From the NCBI RefSeq assembly GCF_900110605.1, contig NZ_FOFI01000003.1, positions 62,001 to 126,000 of the forward strand: a DNA stretch of 64,000 bases, read 5' to 3'. Source of the stretch: Epilithonimonas lactis. Its GTDB lineage: Bacteria; Bacteroidota; Bacteroidia; Flavobacteriales; Weeksellaceae. A program made the position numbers and the translations under genes. The notes under the pieces are model-generated. The model was given only the letters and a program-made list of their open reading frames with translations, did not search any database and was not told the DNA's origin. Positions 1 through 7,982 of this stretch are shown piece after piece. Each line of letters begins with the position of its first letter. Position 1 is the stretch's first letter.

Positions 1-611
1 GGCAAAGTGATGAGCATCGCGGTTTTCTTCCCTATATTTTCCAGATGATTCTCGTAAGAATTCTCAGTTTTGGAAATGATGATGAAACGCGTGTGATTCT
101 CCTCAACGTCGTGGATGTTTTCATTAAGGATTTTCAAACCGTATAATTCAGCCGCAAATTTATTCGCAACTGCTGCGATTTTTCTATCTGGATTTTCAGA
201 AACACGCTTTGCCGCCGCTGCTGTGGAAGCAAAATCCTGTTTCGGAACGTCGGGATAATTTTTATTCAAAAAATGAAAACTTTGCGCAAGCGCCTGCGGA
301 TGAGAATAGATCTTCTCGATAGAATCTTGATTTTCCTGACCTGGATGTATCATCAAATGATGCGCAATCGGCATTACTGCTTCCGCTTCGATCTTGATTT
401 CGGGAGTCTGATAAAGGTAATCCAAAGTCATAGAAACCGTTCCTTCTATCGAGTTTTCCAAGGGAACCACCGCTTTGTCCACTTCATTGTTCTGAACCGC
501 CAAGAAGCAATCCAAAATATTGGCTTTTGGGATCAATTCATCATTTGGGAATAACTGCGTTGCGGTCAGCTGCGTAAAAGAAGCTTCGGGTCCGAGGAAT
601 GCTATTTTCAT
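1..611 (-). CDS. pheA: Prephenate dehydratase, partial (C-terminus beyond window)
   Basis: Converts prephenate to phenylpyruvate in phenylalanine synthesis, in the cytoplasm. Starting at the ATG ending at 611, 203 codons are readable before the frame leaves the window at base 1. The N-terminus MKIAFLGPEASFT is typical. NSIEGT lies at residues 53-58 and the catalytic-site TRF motif at 174-176 (in NHTRF), so the dehydratase domain is nearly complete and only the C-terminal regulatory ACT domain is expected to be missing. There is no sign of a fused chorismate mutase at the N-terminus, which fits the monofunctional enzyme. The gene reads away from a 20-bp inverted repeat (635-769). Confidence 0.93.
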   Translation of the reverse strand, partial: MKIAFLGPEASFTQLTATQLFPNDELIPKANILDCFLAVQNNEVDKAVVPLENSIEGTVSMTLDYLYQTPEIKIEAEAVMPIAHHLMIHPGQENQDSIEKIYSHPQALAQSFHFLNKNYPDVPKQDFASTAAAAKRVSENPDRKIAAVANKFAAELYGLKILNENIHDVEENHTRFIIISKTENSYENHLENIGKKTAMLITL

Positions 612-634
612 TTTGCGAAATTAAAGAATTTTTG

Positions 635-769
635 AACCACAAAAGTCACAAAAGATATCGAAAAACAAAAATTTACCGAAGATCAAAAAAATTAAAACTT
701 TAAAACAGACTCCTTTTTTAAACTTTTTTAGATTTAAGAAGGATAATAGCTTTTGTGACTTTTGTGGTT
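635..769. repeat. 20-bp perfect inverted repeat flanking 95 bp
   Basis: AACCACAAAAGTCACAAAAG at 635-654 recurs as its exact reverse complement at 750-769. The enclosed sequence is A+T-rich and has no gene. It fills the gap between the starts/ends of pheA and the DUF2490 gene. It could be a small non-autonomous mobile element, a dispersed intergenic repeat or a long hairpin terminator for both flanking genes. No transposase is present. Confidence 0.85.
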
Positions 770-772
770 AAA

Positions 773-1564
773 TTAATCTACAATTTTCTTAGAAAAATCA
801 AAATTGAAATTGGCGCTTACGATAAATCCATTGTTGTACTGAAAAACATTCTTCCCTTCAATTTCCCGTCCAAATTGCACAATCTGATTCAAATATCCAC
901 CTTCTAACCTAACCAAATTATTGAATTTGTAACCCAGCAAAACGCCTATTCGATTTTGGTCAAAGATATTTTCACCGACATTTTTCCCAAATCCAATCAT
1001 CAATTCATCATAAGCAGCAACGTAAGGCGTTTTGTCTCCAATCGAATTTCCCTTCAAAGGCATTTGCAAACGGATCATATATCGCGCTCGGTTCAGAAAT
1101 GGATATTGGTCTTCGGAAGTCAGGTTGGCATTGGAATATCGCCCGACCCAACGCTGTTCTAGCATAAAACGGTGCGACAAATCTACCTTTCCGATTTTGT
1201 CAGTAATGGTTGCCATTTCGTAGATCCTGTGTTCTGTGAAATCTTTTCCCATCCCGTTGATCGGAATGTCACCATAAGGAAAAGTCTCTGCCCAAGCATA
1301 ACCAACGCGCAATTGCAAATTTGGATTTACTTGATAATTAAGTCCCAAACGCAAAAGACTCTGTTGCCAAGTCGTGATGTAATCATTTCTTCGCCACTGA
1401 TATTCTGTGTGAATGGAGAATTTCGAATCCAGCTTGAAAGTTCCGTTGTACGCGTACCAGCCGATATTATTGTGATCGCTGATTCGGTTTTGCGCTGAAA
1501 AAGATGTTGAAATTGAAATCAGAAAAACTGAACTGAGAAATAATTTTGCCTTGGTGAAAAACAT
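773..1564 (-). CDS. DUF2490 family outer-membrane protein
   Basis: 263 residues with an N-terminal signal peptide ending around SFSAQ. The rest alternates short beta strands with aromatic residues, as expected for an outer-membrane barrel. Runs such as HTEYQWRRND and LRLGLNYQVNPNLQLRVGYA match the DUF2490 family, common in Bacteroidota and of unknown function. It ends in FDFSKKIVD rather than a T9SS sorting domain. It stands alone between an inverted repeat and a small exported protein. Family assignment is by recognition of the sequence pattern; no substrate can be inferred. Confidence 0.75.
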   Translation of the reverse strand: MFFTKAKLFLSSVFLISISTSFSAQNRISDHNNIGWYAYNGTFKLDSKFSIHTEYQWRRNDYITTWQQSLLRLGLNYQVNPNLQLRVGYAWAETFPYGDIPINGMGKDFTEHRIYEMATITDKIGKVDLSHRFMLEQRWVGRYSNANLTSEDQYPFLNRARYMIRLQMPLKGNSIGDKTPYVAAYDELMIGFGKNVGENIFDQNRIGVLLGYKFNNLVRLEGGYLNQIVQFGREIEGKNVFQYNNGFIVSANFNFDFSKKIVD

Positions 1565-1619
1565 ATTTTTGAAATATCGATTTCAGCAAAAATAGAAATT
1601 CGGAAATGGATAGACAACC

Positions 1620-2063
1620 TTAATCGGTTTTTATCTTTAAAACGGGTGCGCTGTAATTGTTCGTTTTTTTGTCAGGATCGATGACGCTGGAAGTTTTCAA
1701 AAGATCTTCAGCAATCAGGATATTTTCGTCGTGCACAGCGATATCATTAAGGAAAACCAGAGCATTAGCAGGTAATTTGAATCTTTTCTTCGCTTCGGAG
1801 ATCGTCAGACTTTCGATGGTCATTTTTTCTTTGAGCGTGATGTTGATCAATCCATTTTTTATCAGATCATCAAATTTTGCAGTTTCTGTAGAAGGTGTTT
1901 TGTAAACCTGAACCTGCTCGATCTTGTTTGGGTCCAAACTATTCAAAGTTAGATTTCCCATTACCACATTTTGGACAATGACAATTGGTTTTGGTTCCGT
2001 TGTCTGTGCGGAATTTAAAATAAATGCGAAGGAAAGTATTAAGCTAAAGATGATCTTTTTCAT
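1620..2063 (-). CDS. Exported hypothetical protein with TonB-plug-like segment
   Basis: 147 residues with a clear signal peptide (MKKIIFSLILSFAFILNSAQ). The middle, around LDPNKIEQVQVYK through NGLINITLK, resembles the segment of TonB-receptor plug domains where an Asp-rich start, an Ile-x-x-Val-x-Val-x-Lys strand and an NGxIxITxK strand occur. The same logic is seen at the C-terminus of the M56 peptidase at 48165-50249. It is far too short to be a receptor. Function unknown; probably periplasmic. Confidence 0.65.
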   Translation of the reverse strand: MKKIIFSLILSFAFILNSAQTTEPKPIVIVQNVVMGNLTLNSLDPNKIEQVQVYKTPSTETAKFDDLIKNGLINITLKEKMTIESLTISEAKKRFKLPANALVFLNDIAVHDENILIAEDLLKTSSVIDPDKKTNNYSAPVLKIKTD

Positions 2064-2095
2064 TATTAATAAATTTAATTTTAAAGATACAAAAA

Positions 2096-3166
2096 TTAAT
2101 TGGCATCACCTTTCTCGATGCCTTCTTCTATTTTTTCAACCACTTCCTGCTCTTCATCGTCGGAAATTTCCAGTTGATCTTCTGTATCTTCATTTCTAAT
2201 GACGAGCGAGATCCAAATTGGAAAATGGTCAGAATCTACGGACTTTGTGACATTCATATCCACCAATCTGAAATGTGGACTCACGAAAAAATGATCTAAT
2301 GGCCAACGCAAAAACCAATATTTGGCGTGAAAGGTATTGAACATGCCTCTGCCGCGTCGGGGATCCAACATTCCGCTGGATTTTAGGAATAATTTGGTGG
2401 TTTGTGACCAAGCGACATCATTCAGGTCACCAAAAACGATGGCTGGCTTCCCGTATTCTTCCGCTTTTTTTCCGACCAAAAGAATCTCAGCGTCACGTTC
2501 GGTACTTTCTGGATTTTCCTGAGGAACTGGCGGCGTGGGATGAATCCCGTATAATCTGACAATGCTATTGTTATATTCCAAGTCGGCGACGATGGACGGA
2601 ATATCATCATCTATCAAATAATTGATCTCGTAATTCTTAACCGGAAAATGACTGTAAAACAACAGACCATACGTATTCGCCAATGGAACCTCGATCTTGT
2701 ATTCATAATCTTTTGTGACCATTTCCAAAGCTTTTCTCCACTCTTCATCCGTTTCGAGAAAGAACAAAACGGTGGGATTATTTTCTTTGATCAGGTCAAT
2801 TAGTTTCTGGTAATTTCGGTTGTGCTGATAGACATTACAAACCAAAATATCGAGCGTGGTCTCGTCGTCATTTGGCTTTACTTTATCGATCATTGTCTTT
2901 CCAAATCTTGTGTAAGGAAGAATGATATATAAAAGATAAAGTGCAAATACCACTTCTAACGCCAAGAGAACTTTGTCGTAATCCGTGGGTTCAGGAATGG
3001 CAAATTTCCATAAAACAATCAGAACTATCAGAATCACAAACTTCTGAAAACGAGGATAATCGAAAATCCTAAAGGTCCAAAATGTGTTTTTGACAGAAGG
3101 GATCAGAACAGAGAAGATCGCCAATATGGAAATGATCCAGTACAAACAATACGTGTAGTTTTCCAT
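2096..3166 (-). CDS. Endonuclease/exonuclease/phosphatase (EEP) family membrane protein
   Basis: 356 residues. The first ~95 residues hold three hydrophobic segments (near 7-26, 41-57 and 68-86), followed by an EEP hydrolase domain. Catalytic-type motifs are visible: the N-terminal Asn near DILVCNVYQHN, an acidic FLETDEEW, GDLNDVAW, and the C-terminal SDHFPI histidine motif. The C-terminus is very acidic. This arrangement is common in Bacteroidota. The substrate (nucleic acid, phospholipid or phosphoester) cannot be told from sequence. It lies 8 bp downstream of a GNAT acetyltransferase and may be cotranscribed with it. Confidence 0.85.
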   Translation of the reverse strand: MENYTYCLYWIISILAIFSVLIPSVKNTFWTFRIFDYPRFQKFVILIVLIVLWKFAIPEPTDYDKVLLALEVVFALYLLYIILPYTRFGKTMIDKVKPNDDETTLDILVCNVYQHNRNYQKLIDLIKENNPTVLFFLETDEEWRKALEMVTKDYEYKIEVPLANTYGLLFYSHFPVKNYEINYLIDDDIPSIVADLEYNNSIVRLYGIHPTPPVPQENPESTERDAEILLVGKKAEEYGKPAIVFGDLNDVAWSQTTKLFLKSSGMLDPRRGRGMFNTFHAKYWFLRWPLDHFFVSPHFRLVDMNVTKSVDSDHFPIWISLVIRNEDTEDQLEISDDEEQEVVEKIEEGIEKGDAN

Positions 3167-3174
3167 ATATAAAT

Positions 3175-3672
3175 TTAGTCTTTGATGGTTTTGCCTAAAA
3201 TAATGAGACTTTGTTTTTCGTCATCGAGTTCAGCGATATTTTTGAGATTGGCCCAAAGTTCGAAACCGAATTTTTCAAATAAGGTCAAACTTGGCAAATT
3301 GTGAGCGAAGATAAATGCAAGGAGATTTTCGATACCTAAGCTCGGGCATTTTTCTATGGATAACTTTAAAATCTGTTGTCCGAAACCTTTGCCTCGGAAA
3401 TTTTCATCAATGTAAATACTGATCTCAGCTGTTTTCTGATAAGCCGGACGTCCATAGAAATCCTGAAAACTGACCCAGCCAATTGTGTTGTCCTGAGAAT
3501 CCTGAACCATCCAAAGCGGACGCGTTTCAGAATTGTGCTCATTAAACCAATCAAGTTTGCTTTCGACAGAAACAGGCTCCAGATCGGCAGTAACCAATCG
3601 CGACGCCACCGTAGAGTTATAAATTTCTACGATCTTGGGAAGATCATCTAAAGTGGCATCTCGAAAAGTCAT
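3175..3672 (-). CDS. GNAT N-acetyltransferase, phosphinothricin-acetyltransferase-like
   Basis: 165 residues, a single GNAT fold. The start MTFRDATLDDLPKIVEIYNS and the acetyl-CoA loop region with RGKGFGQQIL (near 94-103) are characteristic. The segment STVASRLVTADLEPVS followed by W(F/M)..H is shared with the PAT/MnaT branch, which acetylates small amino-acid-like molecules such as methionine sulfone or phosphinothricin. The physiological substrate here is unknown. The gene is upstream of, and on the same strand as, the EEP gene. Confidence 0.85.
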   Translation of the reverse strand: MTFRDATLDDLPKIVEIYNSTVASRLVTADLEPVSVESKLDWFNEHNSETRPLWMVQDSQDNTIGWVSFQDFYGRPAYQKTAEISIYIDENFRGKGFGQQILKLSIEKCPSLGIENLLAFIFAHNLPSLTLFEKFGFELWANLKNIAELDDEKQSLIILGKTIKD

Positions 3673-3940
3673 ATTTTTAATTATAATTGATGAATGATAA
3701 TTGATAAATGATTATTTGCACTATTAATCGCAAAGCTTTAAAAAGTTGCTGTAAATCTTTTAGGCAGCGAAGTTTTTTATCAATTAAAATTGATTTTATG
3801 AAGCTTGCATTCTAAATTTTACGCTTCTTCAATCGACAATGTCGAAAATCTTTGCTTCCTTCTTTATTAAAATTTTATTCTTTAATCTTTGCTTTTTATT
3901 ATGAGTGATATATAAAGGTTTGATCAATTATCCTCTATCA
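3673..3940. other. A+T-rich intergenic region with word-like repeats
   Basis: No convincing gene. Near 3690-3715 the words TTGATGAATGATAATTGATA form short near-tandem repeats. Related words in inverted orientation lie near 3928-3952 just after the stop of the downstream gene. Similar words occur at 11520-11580 and 36176-36208. No clear terminator was identified. Confidence 0.5.
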
Positions 3941-5095
3941 TTAATCATTTATTGAACTAAACGCTTGTTCCAGATCAGCGATCAGATCTTCAGCATCTTC
4001 GATTCCGACGCTTAATCTTACCAAATCATCTGTGATTCCAAGGGCTGCTCTTTTCTCTTCTGGGATCGATGCGTGCGTCATCAAAGCGGGAAGATTGGCC
4101 AACGATTCTACGCCACCCAAAGATTCTGCCAAAGTGAAAACTTTGATGTTTTCCAAGAATTTAACTGCATCTTCCTTCTTGCCAGATTTGAACGTGAAAG
4201 AAACCATTCCACCAAATTCCGTCATTTGACGTGTTGCCAAATCATATTGTGGATGAGAAGACAATCCTGGATAGTAGATCTTATCAACCAATTCATTCGT
4301 TTCCAAGTATTTTGCCACTTCAAAACCGTTGTCTGAATGTCTTTGCATTCTCAGCGCCAAAGTTTTGATTCCTCTCAAGACCAAATAAGAATCGTGAGGA
4401 CCCAAAATTCCACCACTTGCAAACTGGATGAAATGTAATTTCTCGCCCAATTCTGCATCTTTCGCGATTAAAGCTCCAGCGATGACATCGGAATGTCCGC
4501 CTAAATATTTGGTTGCAGAATGCATCACAATATCCGCACCCAGATCAAGAGGTTTTTGAATATAAGGCGTTGCAAATGTATTATCAACAGCTACCAAAAT
4601 ATCTTTTCCTTTCACAGTATCAGCCACCATTTTGATATCCACCAATTTCATCAATGGATTGGTTGGCGTTTCTAGCCAGATCAGTTTTGTTTTGTCTGTA
4701 ATGACATTTTCAAGTTGCTCAACATTATCGAATCCAATGAACGTAAATTTCAATTGGTATTTTTCGAATAATCTGGTAAACATTCTGTAAGATCCACCAT
4801 AAAGATCATCTACAGCGATGACTTCATCACCTGGATTCAGTAACTTCAAAACACAATCGATTGCGGCCAAACCTGATCCGAAAGCCAAACCTCTAGCTCC
4901 GTTTTCGATGCTTGCCAAAGAATCTTCCAATGCTTGTCTCGTCGGGTTTGCACCTCTTGAATATTCGTAGCCAGAGATCAATTGTCCCGGACTCTTCTGT
5001 GCGAATGTTGATGTTAAAAATACAGGAACATTGACTGCGCCAGTCGCTGGCTCGTGCTGTTGTCCGCCGTGAATAACTTTTGTATTGAATTTCAT
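3941..5095 (-). CDS. metB: Cystathionine gamma-synthase family PLP enzyme
   Basis: 384 residues counted from the ATG ending at 5095 (MKFNTKVIHGG); an upstream in-frame start at 5149 would add 18 residues encoded by repeat sequence and is unlikely. The Cys/Met-metabolism PLP fold is plain: YEYSRGANPTR, GSGLAAID, LWxETPTNP-type LETPTNPL, the cofactor-binding Asp in AVDNTFATP and the Schiff-base lysine in HSATKYLGGHSD. The family includes gamma-synthases, gamma-lyases and beta-lyases; the closest look is cystathionine gamma-synthase, which joins activated homoserine to cysteine in methionine synthesis. It lies downstream of gldC with a hairpin repeat between them. Confidence 0.85.
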   Translation of the reverse strand: MKFNTKVIHGGQQHEPATGAVNVPVFLTSTFAQKSPGQLISGYEYSRGANPTRQALEDSLASIENGARGLAFGSGLAAIDCVLKLLNPGDEVIAVDDLYGGSYRMFTRLFEKYQLKFTFIGFDNVEQLENVITDKTKLIWLETPTNPLMKLVDIKMVADTVKGKDILVAVDNTFATPYIQKPLDLGADIVMHSATKYLGGHSDVIAGALIAKDAELGEKLHFIQFASGGILGPHDSYLVLRGIKTLALRMQRHSDNGFEVAKYLETNELVDKIYYPGLSSHPQYDLATRQMTEFGGMVSFTFKSGKKEDAVKFLENIKVFTLAESLGGVESLANLPALMTHASIPEEKRAALGITDDLVRLSVGIEDAEDLIADLEQAFSSIND

Positions 5096-5113
5096 ATTTC
5101 TAATATTTTGTTT

Positions 5114-5171
5114 GAAGCTGGAAGTTTGAAGCTGGAAGTTTTTTAACATCCATCTTTCAACTTCCAGCTTC
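5114..5171. repeat. Word-repeat hairpin between gldC and the PLP enzyme gene
   Basis: GAAGCTGGAAGTTT occurs twice in tandem (5114-5127 and 5128-5141), and its reverse complement AACTTCCAGCTTC is at 5159-5171. The result is a 13-bp perfect stem. On the + strand the stem is followed by a run of T (5173-5180), so it resembles a terminator facing the wrong way for its neighbours, which are both on the - strand. Confidence 0.8.
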
Positions 5172-5179
5172 CTTTTTTT

Positions 5180-5506
5180 TTACATTTTGATAGCCGATTT
5201 CACTGCAAATTCCTCAGCTACTTCTTCCAGCCAACCAGCAACATCTTCTTCGCCAGTTGCACGCAGATAAGTTTGTCCAAGGGAAACGATGATCTGGTGA
5301 TAGAAACGTTTCATATGATCCACAGGCATATCTTTTGTCCAAAGATCAATTCTCAAAGCTTCGGAAGTTTTTTCGTCCCAAACGGAGATCATCACGGCTT
5401 TGGTTTCTTGGTTTTCTACGCCGCCGTCTTGTGCATTCCACATCATTTTTTCTGGCACGTGATTCTCGTCCAACTCTATATCTACTGTAATTTTTGTTTT
5501 ACGCAT
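5180..5506 (-). CDS. gldC: Gliding motility protein GldC
   Basis: 108 residues, the usual length of GldC. The start MRKTKITVDIELDENHVPE, the central WNAQDGGVENQETKAVMISVWD and the DMPVDHMKRFYHQ segment are characteristic. GldC is a small cytoplasmic accessory protein of the Gld/T9SS gliding apparatus of Bacteroidota; its exact role is not settled. gldB lies upstream on the same strand, but a 142-residue membrane gene sits between them here. Confidence 0.93.
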   Translation of the reverse strand: MRKTKITVDIELDENHVPEKMMWNAQDGGVENQETKAVMISVWDEKTSEALRIDLWTKDMPVDHMKRFYHQIIVSLGQTYLRATGEEDVAGWLEEVAEEFAVKSAIKM

Positions 5507-5552
5507 TGTTATATTAATTAAAAAAATTTAAAGTTAAGAAGCAGAATCAATT

Positions 5553-5981
5553 CTACTCAATTTGTGTTTTTCTATTTTTACATATGATTATATTAACATT
5601 AATAATACAGAATAAAGCTATCCCAAAACTTACAAGGTTATATCTATCTATTTCGAATATTAAAACCTTAGCCATCCAATAAATAGAGTAAACTGAGGCT
5701 AATAAACAAAATGCAAATAAAATATTATTGGTTTTAATTGATTTAAAGTACACAATTATATTATATATCAAAATGAATATTATTGTTAAAAATAAAGGAA
5801 ATAAAAAATTCATTAAAGTAAGTTTAGTACTGCTCTCAGGTCTTTGGTTTAAATAATTAAAAAAAAAATAAGCCAAAATTATGTACCAGATTGAATACAT
5901 TGAAAATAATAAAATGATCAATCTGAAAAATATCTTTTTAATTAAGGCCTCGTTCATCCCAATTATTTTAAAACTCTCCAA
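5553..5981 (-). CDS. Hypothetical four-helix membrane protein between gldB and gldC
   Basis: 142 residues with four predicted hydrophobic helices and charged loops. The start could be the ATG at 5981 or the in-frame ATG eight codons later (MNEALIKK). It begins 7 bp after the gldB stop, so it is probably translated from the same transcript. Base composition is extreme: bases 5701-5760 contain only 9 G or C. I recognise no family. The position and composition suggest a late insertion between two genes that are usually adjacent. Confidence 0.65.
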   Translation of the reverse strand: MESFKIIGMNEALIKKIFFRLIILLFSMYSIWYIILAYFFFNYLNQRPESSTKLTLMNFLFPLFLTIIFILIYNIIVYFKSIKTNNILFAFCLLASVYSIYWMAKVLIFEIDRYNLVSFGIALFCIINVNIIICKNRKTQIE

Positions 5982-5987
5982 CTTTCC

Positions 5988-6971
5988 TTACTTCGGTCTG
6001 TATTCCGATCCATTGAAAATCTCTGTTGCGTTCTTCTTCAAAAACACGTCCAATTTTTCTTCGGGATGTGCTTTCAGATAATGTTTGCAAATTTGCCAGC
6101 CTGTCCAGATCGCGATCTGAGGCGAACTTTCTCTGTCAACTTCTGTGTAGAATTTTGAAAAAGGTCCTGGCGCAATGAATCTTTCCGATAATCCCGGATC
6201 TGCACTGAAGAGCAAGTCACCTTCTACAAAATAATTCCAGATATTGGTTTCGTTGGCAACTGCCCAATTATATTGTTCCTTGGTATAATTCATTTTCAAA
6301 TGTTCTGGAACATTAGGCAGGAAAGCGTCCTGAAGGATTTGAACTTTCCCTTGATAGACCATTTGATCCAAAAATTTCTGTTGCTCTATCGGAGCAGGAA
6401 CCAATCTTGCGGCAAAAAAGGCAGAGATCTTTGGAACCAAATTTTCCGGGTTCATCGATTTTTGAAAATAAAGGTCCAAGCCCTTGTAATTCTTATTTCC
6501 GTCACCCATAAATCCAGTAATGTCCACGAAAAGCATATTCTCATCTTCTCTCAAAAAAATAGGATCCGTCACATTTTGAGTATCGATCACAGATGAATAG
6601 AGATAAATATGAGGCGGCTGGAATTTCGGGAAATATTTTTTGATGTGTGAGAAAAGGTCAATCAAATCTTTATCCAGTTTTGTTTTGTTGATCTTGGAAA
6701 TCGCTTCTTTGTAGATGCGAACTTCCATCGTATCTTTTCGTCTGTCACCGTAGTCGGCGTCTGGGACTGAACCTTGGAACCAAGGATATTTTTGTTTGAA
6801 ATCTTCCAAGCTTACAGAAGAATTGTAGAATTCTCCAGAAAGATCGGTGACATTTATTTTCTTGACAGGATTCTTGATCTCAACATCCCATTTGTTTTCG
6901 TTTTCCTTTTTGCAAGCCGATAAACTGAAAACAATTATGGCCGAAAAAGAGATATATCGGAAAAACTTCAT
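5988..6971 (-). CDS. gldB: Gliding motility lipoprotein GldB
   Basis: 327 residues counted from MKFFRYISF (ATG ending at 6971); an in-frame ATG at 7001 would place ten residues before the signal peptide and overlap the promoter. A lipobox (LSAC, Cys about residue 20) predicts an outer-membrane lipoprotein. Motifs typical of GldB include YPWFQGSVPD, the long acidic-aromatic region ending in FVDITGFMGDG, and the C-terminal GPGPFSKFYT-like APGPFSKFYT with IAIWTGWQIC. GldB is required for gliding in Flavobacterium. The region upstream carries a -7-like element (6999-7006). Confidence 0.92.
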   Translation of the reverse strand: MKFFRYISFSAIIVFSLSACKKENENKWDVEIKNPVKKINVTDLSGEFYNSSVSLEDFKQKYPWFQGSVPDADYGDRRKDTMEVRIYKEAISKINKTKLDKDLIDLFSHIKKYFPKFQPPHIYLYSSVIDTQNVTDPIFLREDENMLFVDITGFMGDGNKNYKGLDLYFQKSMNPENLVPKISAFFAARLVPAPIEQQKFLDQMVYQGKVQILQDAFLPNVPEHLKMNYTKEQYNWAVANETNIWNYFVEGDLLFSADPGLSERFIAPGPFSKFYTEVDRESSPQIAIWTGWQICKHYLKAHPEEKLDVFLKKNATEIFNGSEYRPK

Positions 6972-6998
6972 TATTTTTACATTAAGATTTTCGAAAAG

Positions 6999-7029
6999 CA
7001 AAAATACGATTTAATAGATGAAGCTACCA
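6999..7029 (-). promoter_or_regulatory. Probable gldB promoter
   Basis: Reading the - strand, TATTTTTG (7006-6999) fits the Bacteroidota -7 consensus TAnnTTTG, and a TTG lies about 20 bp further upstream (around 7029-7027). The latter falls inside the start of the divergent acetyltransferase gene. Confidence 0.45.
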
Positions 7030-7542
7030 ATAATTACGGAAAGATTAATTTTAAGAAAATTGACCAAAGCGGATGTTGATAACATCTTCCTTTTGGACAG
7101 CAATCCCGACGTGATGAAGTATGTAGGTGTTCCGCCTTCGACTAGTAGAGAACAGTCTGAAAAAATGGTCGAGAATATTCTGGATCAGTACGCCAAAAAC
7201 GGAACTGGCAGGCTTGCGGTCATCGAAAAAGAAACTAACAGATTTATTGGCTGGAGTGGCATCAAACTTTTGACAGAGGAAGTCAATGGTTTCAAAAATG
7301 TCTACGAATTAGGCTACCGATTTCTCCCTGAATTCTGGGGAAAAGGTTACGCGACAGAATCTGCAAAAGCTTCATTGGATCTAGGTTTTAATCAACTGAA
7401 TGCTGAGAAGATCTATGCTTATGCTGATGTTGACAATGAATCTTCCAATCACATTCTCACGAAATTAGGTTTCGAAAACAAAGGCGCTTTTCTTGACAAT
7501 GGCGACAATTGCTATTGGTACGAATTAGAAAAAAATAAATAA
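7018..7542 (+). CDS. GNAT acetyltransferase, RimJ/RimL-like
   Basis: 174 residues. The opening ITERLILRKLTKADVDNIF and the LGYRFLPEFWGKGYATES acetyl-CoA-binding segment, then ASNHILTKLGF-like SSNHILTKLGFE, mark the RimJ/RimL branch, which acetylates protein N-termini or small amines. Substrate unknown. It overlaps the next gene by one base (TAATG), indicating translational coupling with the 146-residue exported protein and, through another TAATG, with nadE. Confidence 0.88.
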   Translation: MKLPIITERLILRKLTKADVDNIFLLDSNPDVMKYVGVPPSTSREQSEKMVENILDQYAKNGTGRLAVIEKETNRFIGWSGIKLLTEEVNGFKNVYELGYRFLPEFWGKGYATESAKASLDLGFNQLNAEKIYAYADVDNESSNHILTKLGFENKGAFLDNGDNCYWYELEKNK

Positions 7543-7982
7543 TGAGAGCTTGTAATCTATTATTTTTCTCGTTCTTATCGTTGATGTGCGTTCCAGTGTA
7601 TTCACAAACTAAAAACCAAAACAACAAAATAGTTTTGAATAAAACATTCAGAACATCAGTAGGAAGTATGTGTGTGGAAACCAATACACCGAAACCCTGT
7701 GCTGGATATACCGTTTTTCTGGAATTAAATTTCAAAAATGATTTTGTCTTGGTTAATGAAAAGAATGAAAATGCTTGTGGAACCGTTTCTGAAAATAAAT
7801 ATAAAACGAATTACAGTACACAAGGAAATATTGTGAAAGTCGAAAAGTTGACCCGATATGGCGAACCGTTGAAAATCAAACAATTTTTGTACACAAAGAA
7901 TAGTTTGATTGGAGAAGCAATCGATGTGGACGGACGCAAAACGGAATATGTCTTTGAAGAAATTAAAATAAAACAAAAATAA
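7542..7982 (+). CDS. Exported hypothetical protein
   Basis: 146 residues with a signal peptide (MRACNLLFFSFLSLMCVPVYSQ). The mature part has four cysteines, in VGSMCVETNTPKPCAGY and NACGTVS, and a largely beta-strand C-terminal half. It overlaps both neighbours by a single base at TAATG junctions, so it sits in one operon with the acetyltransferase and nadE. I recognise no family; function unknown. Confidence 0.7.
   Translation: MRACNLLFFSFLSLMCVPVYSQTKNQNNKIVLNKTFRTSVGSMCVETNTPKPCAGYTVFLELNFKNDFVLVNEKNENACGTVSENKYKTNYSTQGNIVKVEKLTRYGEPLKIKQFLYTKNSLIGEAIDVDGRKTEYVFEEIKIKQK

Noticed and set aside
273-554. 93-residue open frame on the + strand
   Set aside because: It is the shadow of pheA, whose conserved motifs are on the opposite strand.
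5096-5149. Longer N-terminus for the cystathionine gamma-synthase
   Set aside because: The extra 18 codons are made of the intergenic word repeat; the family start MKFNTKVIHGG is internal.
5096-5180. SAM riboswitch before the methionine-pathway gene
   Set aside because: The gap is only about 85 bases, filled by the word-repeat hairpin, with none of the expected conserved riboswitch segments visible.
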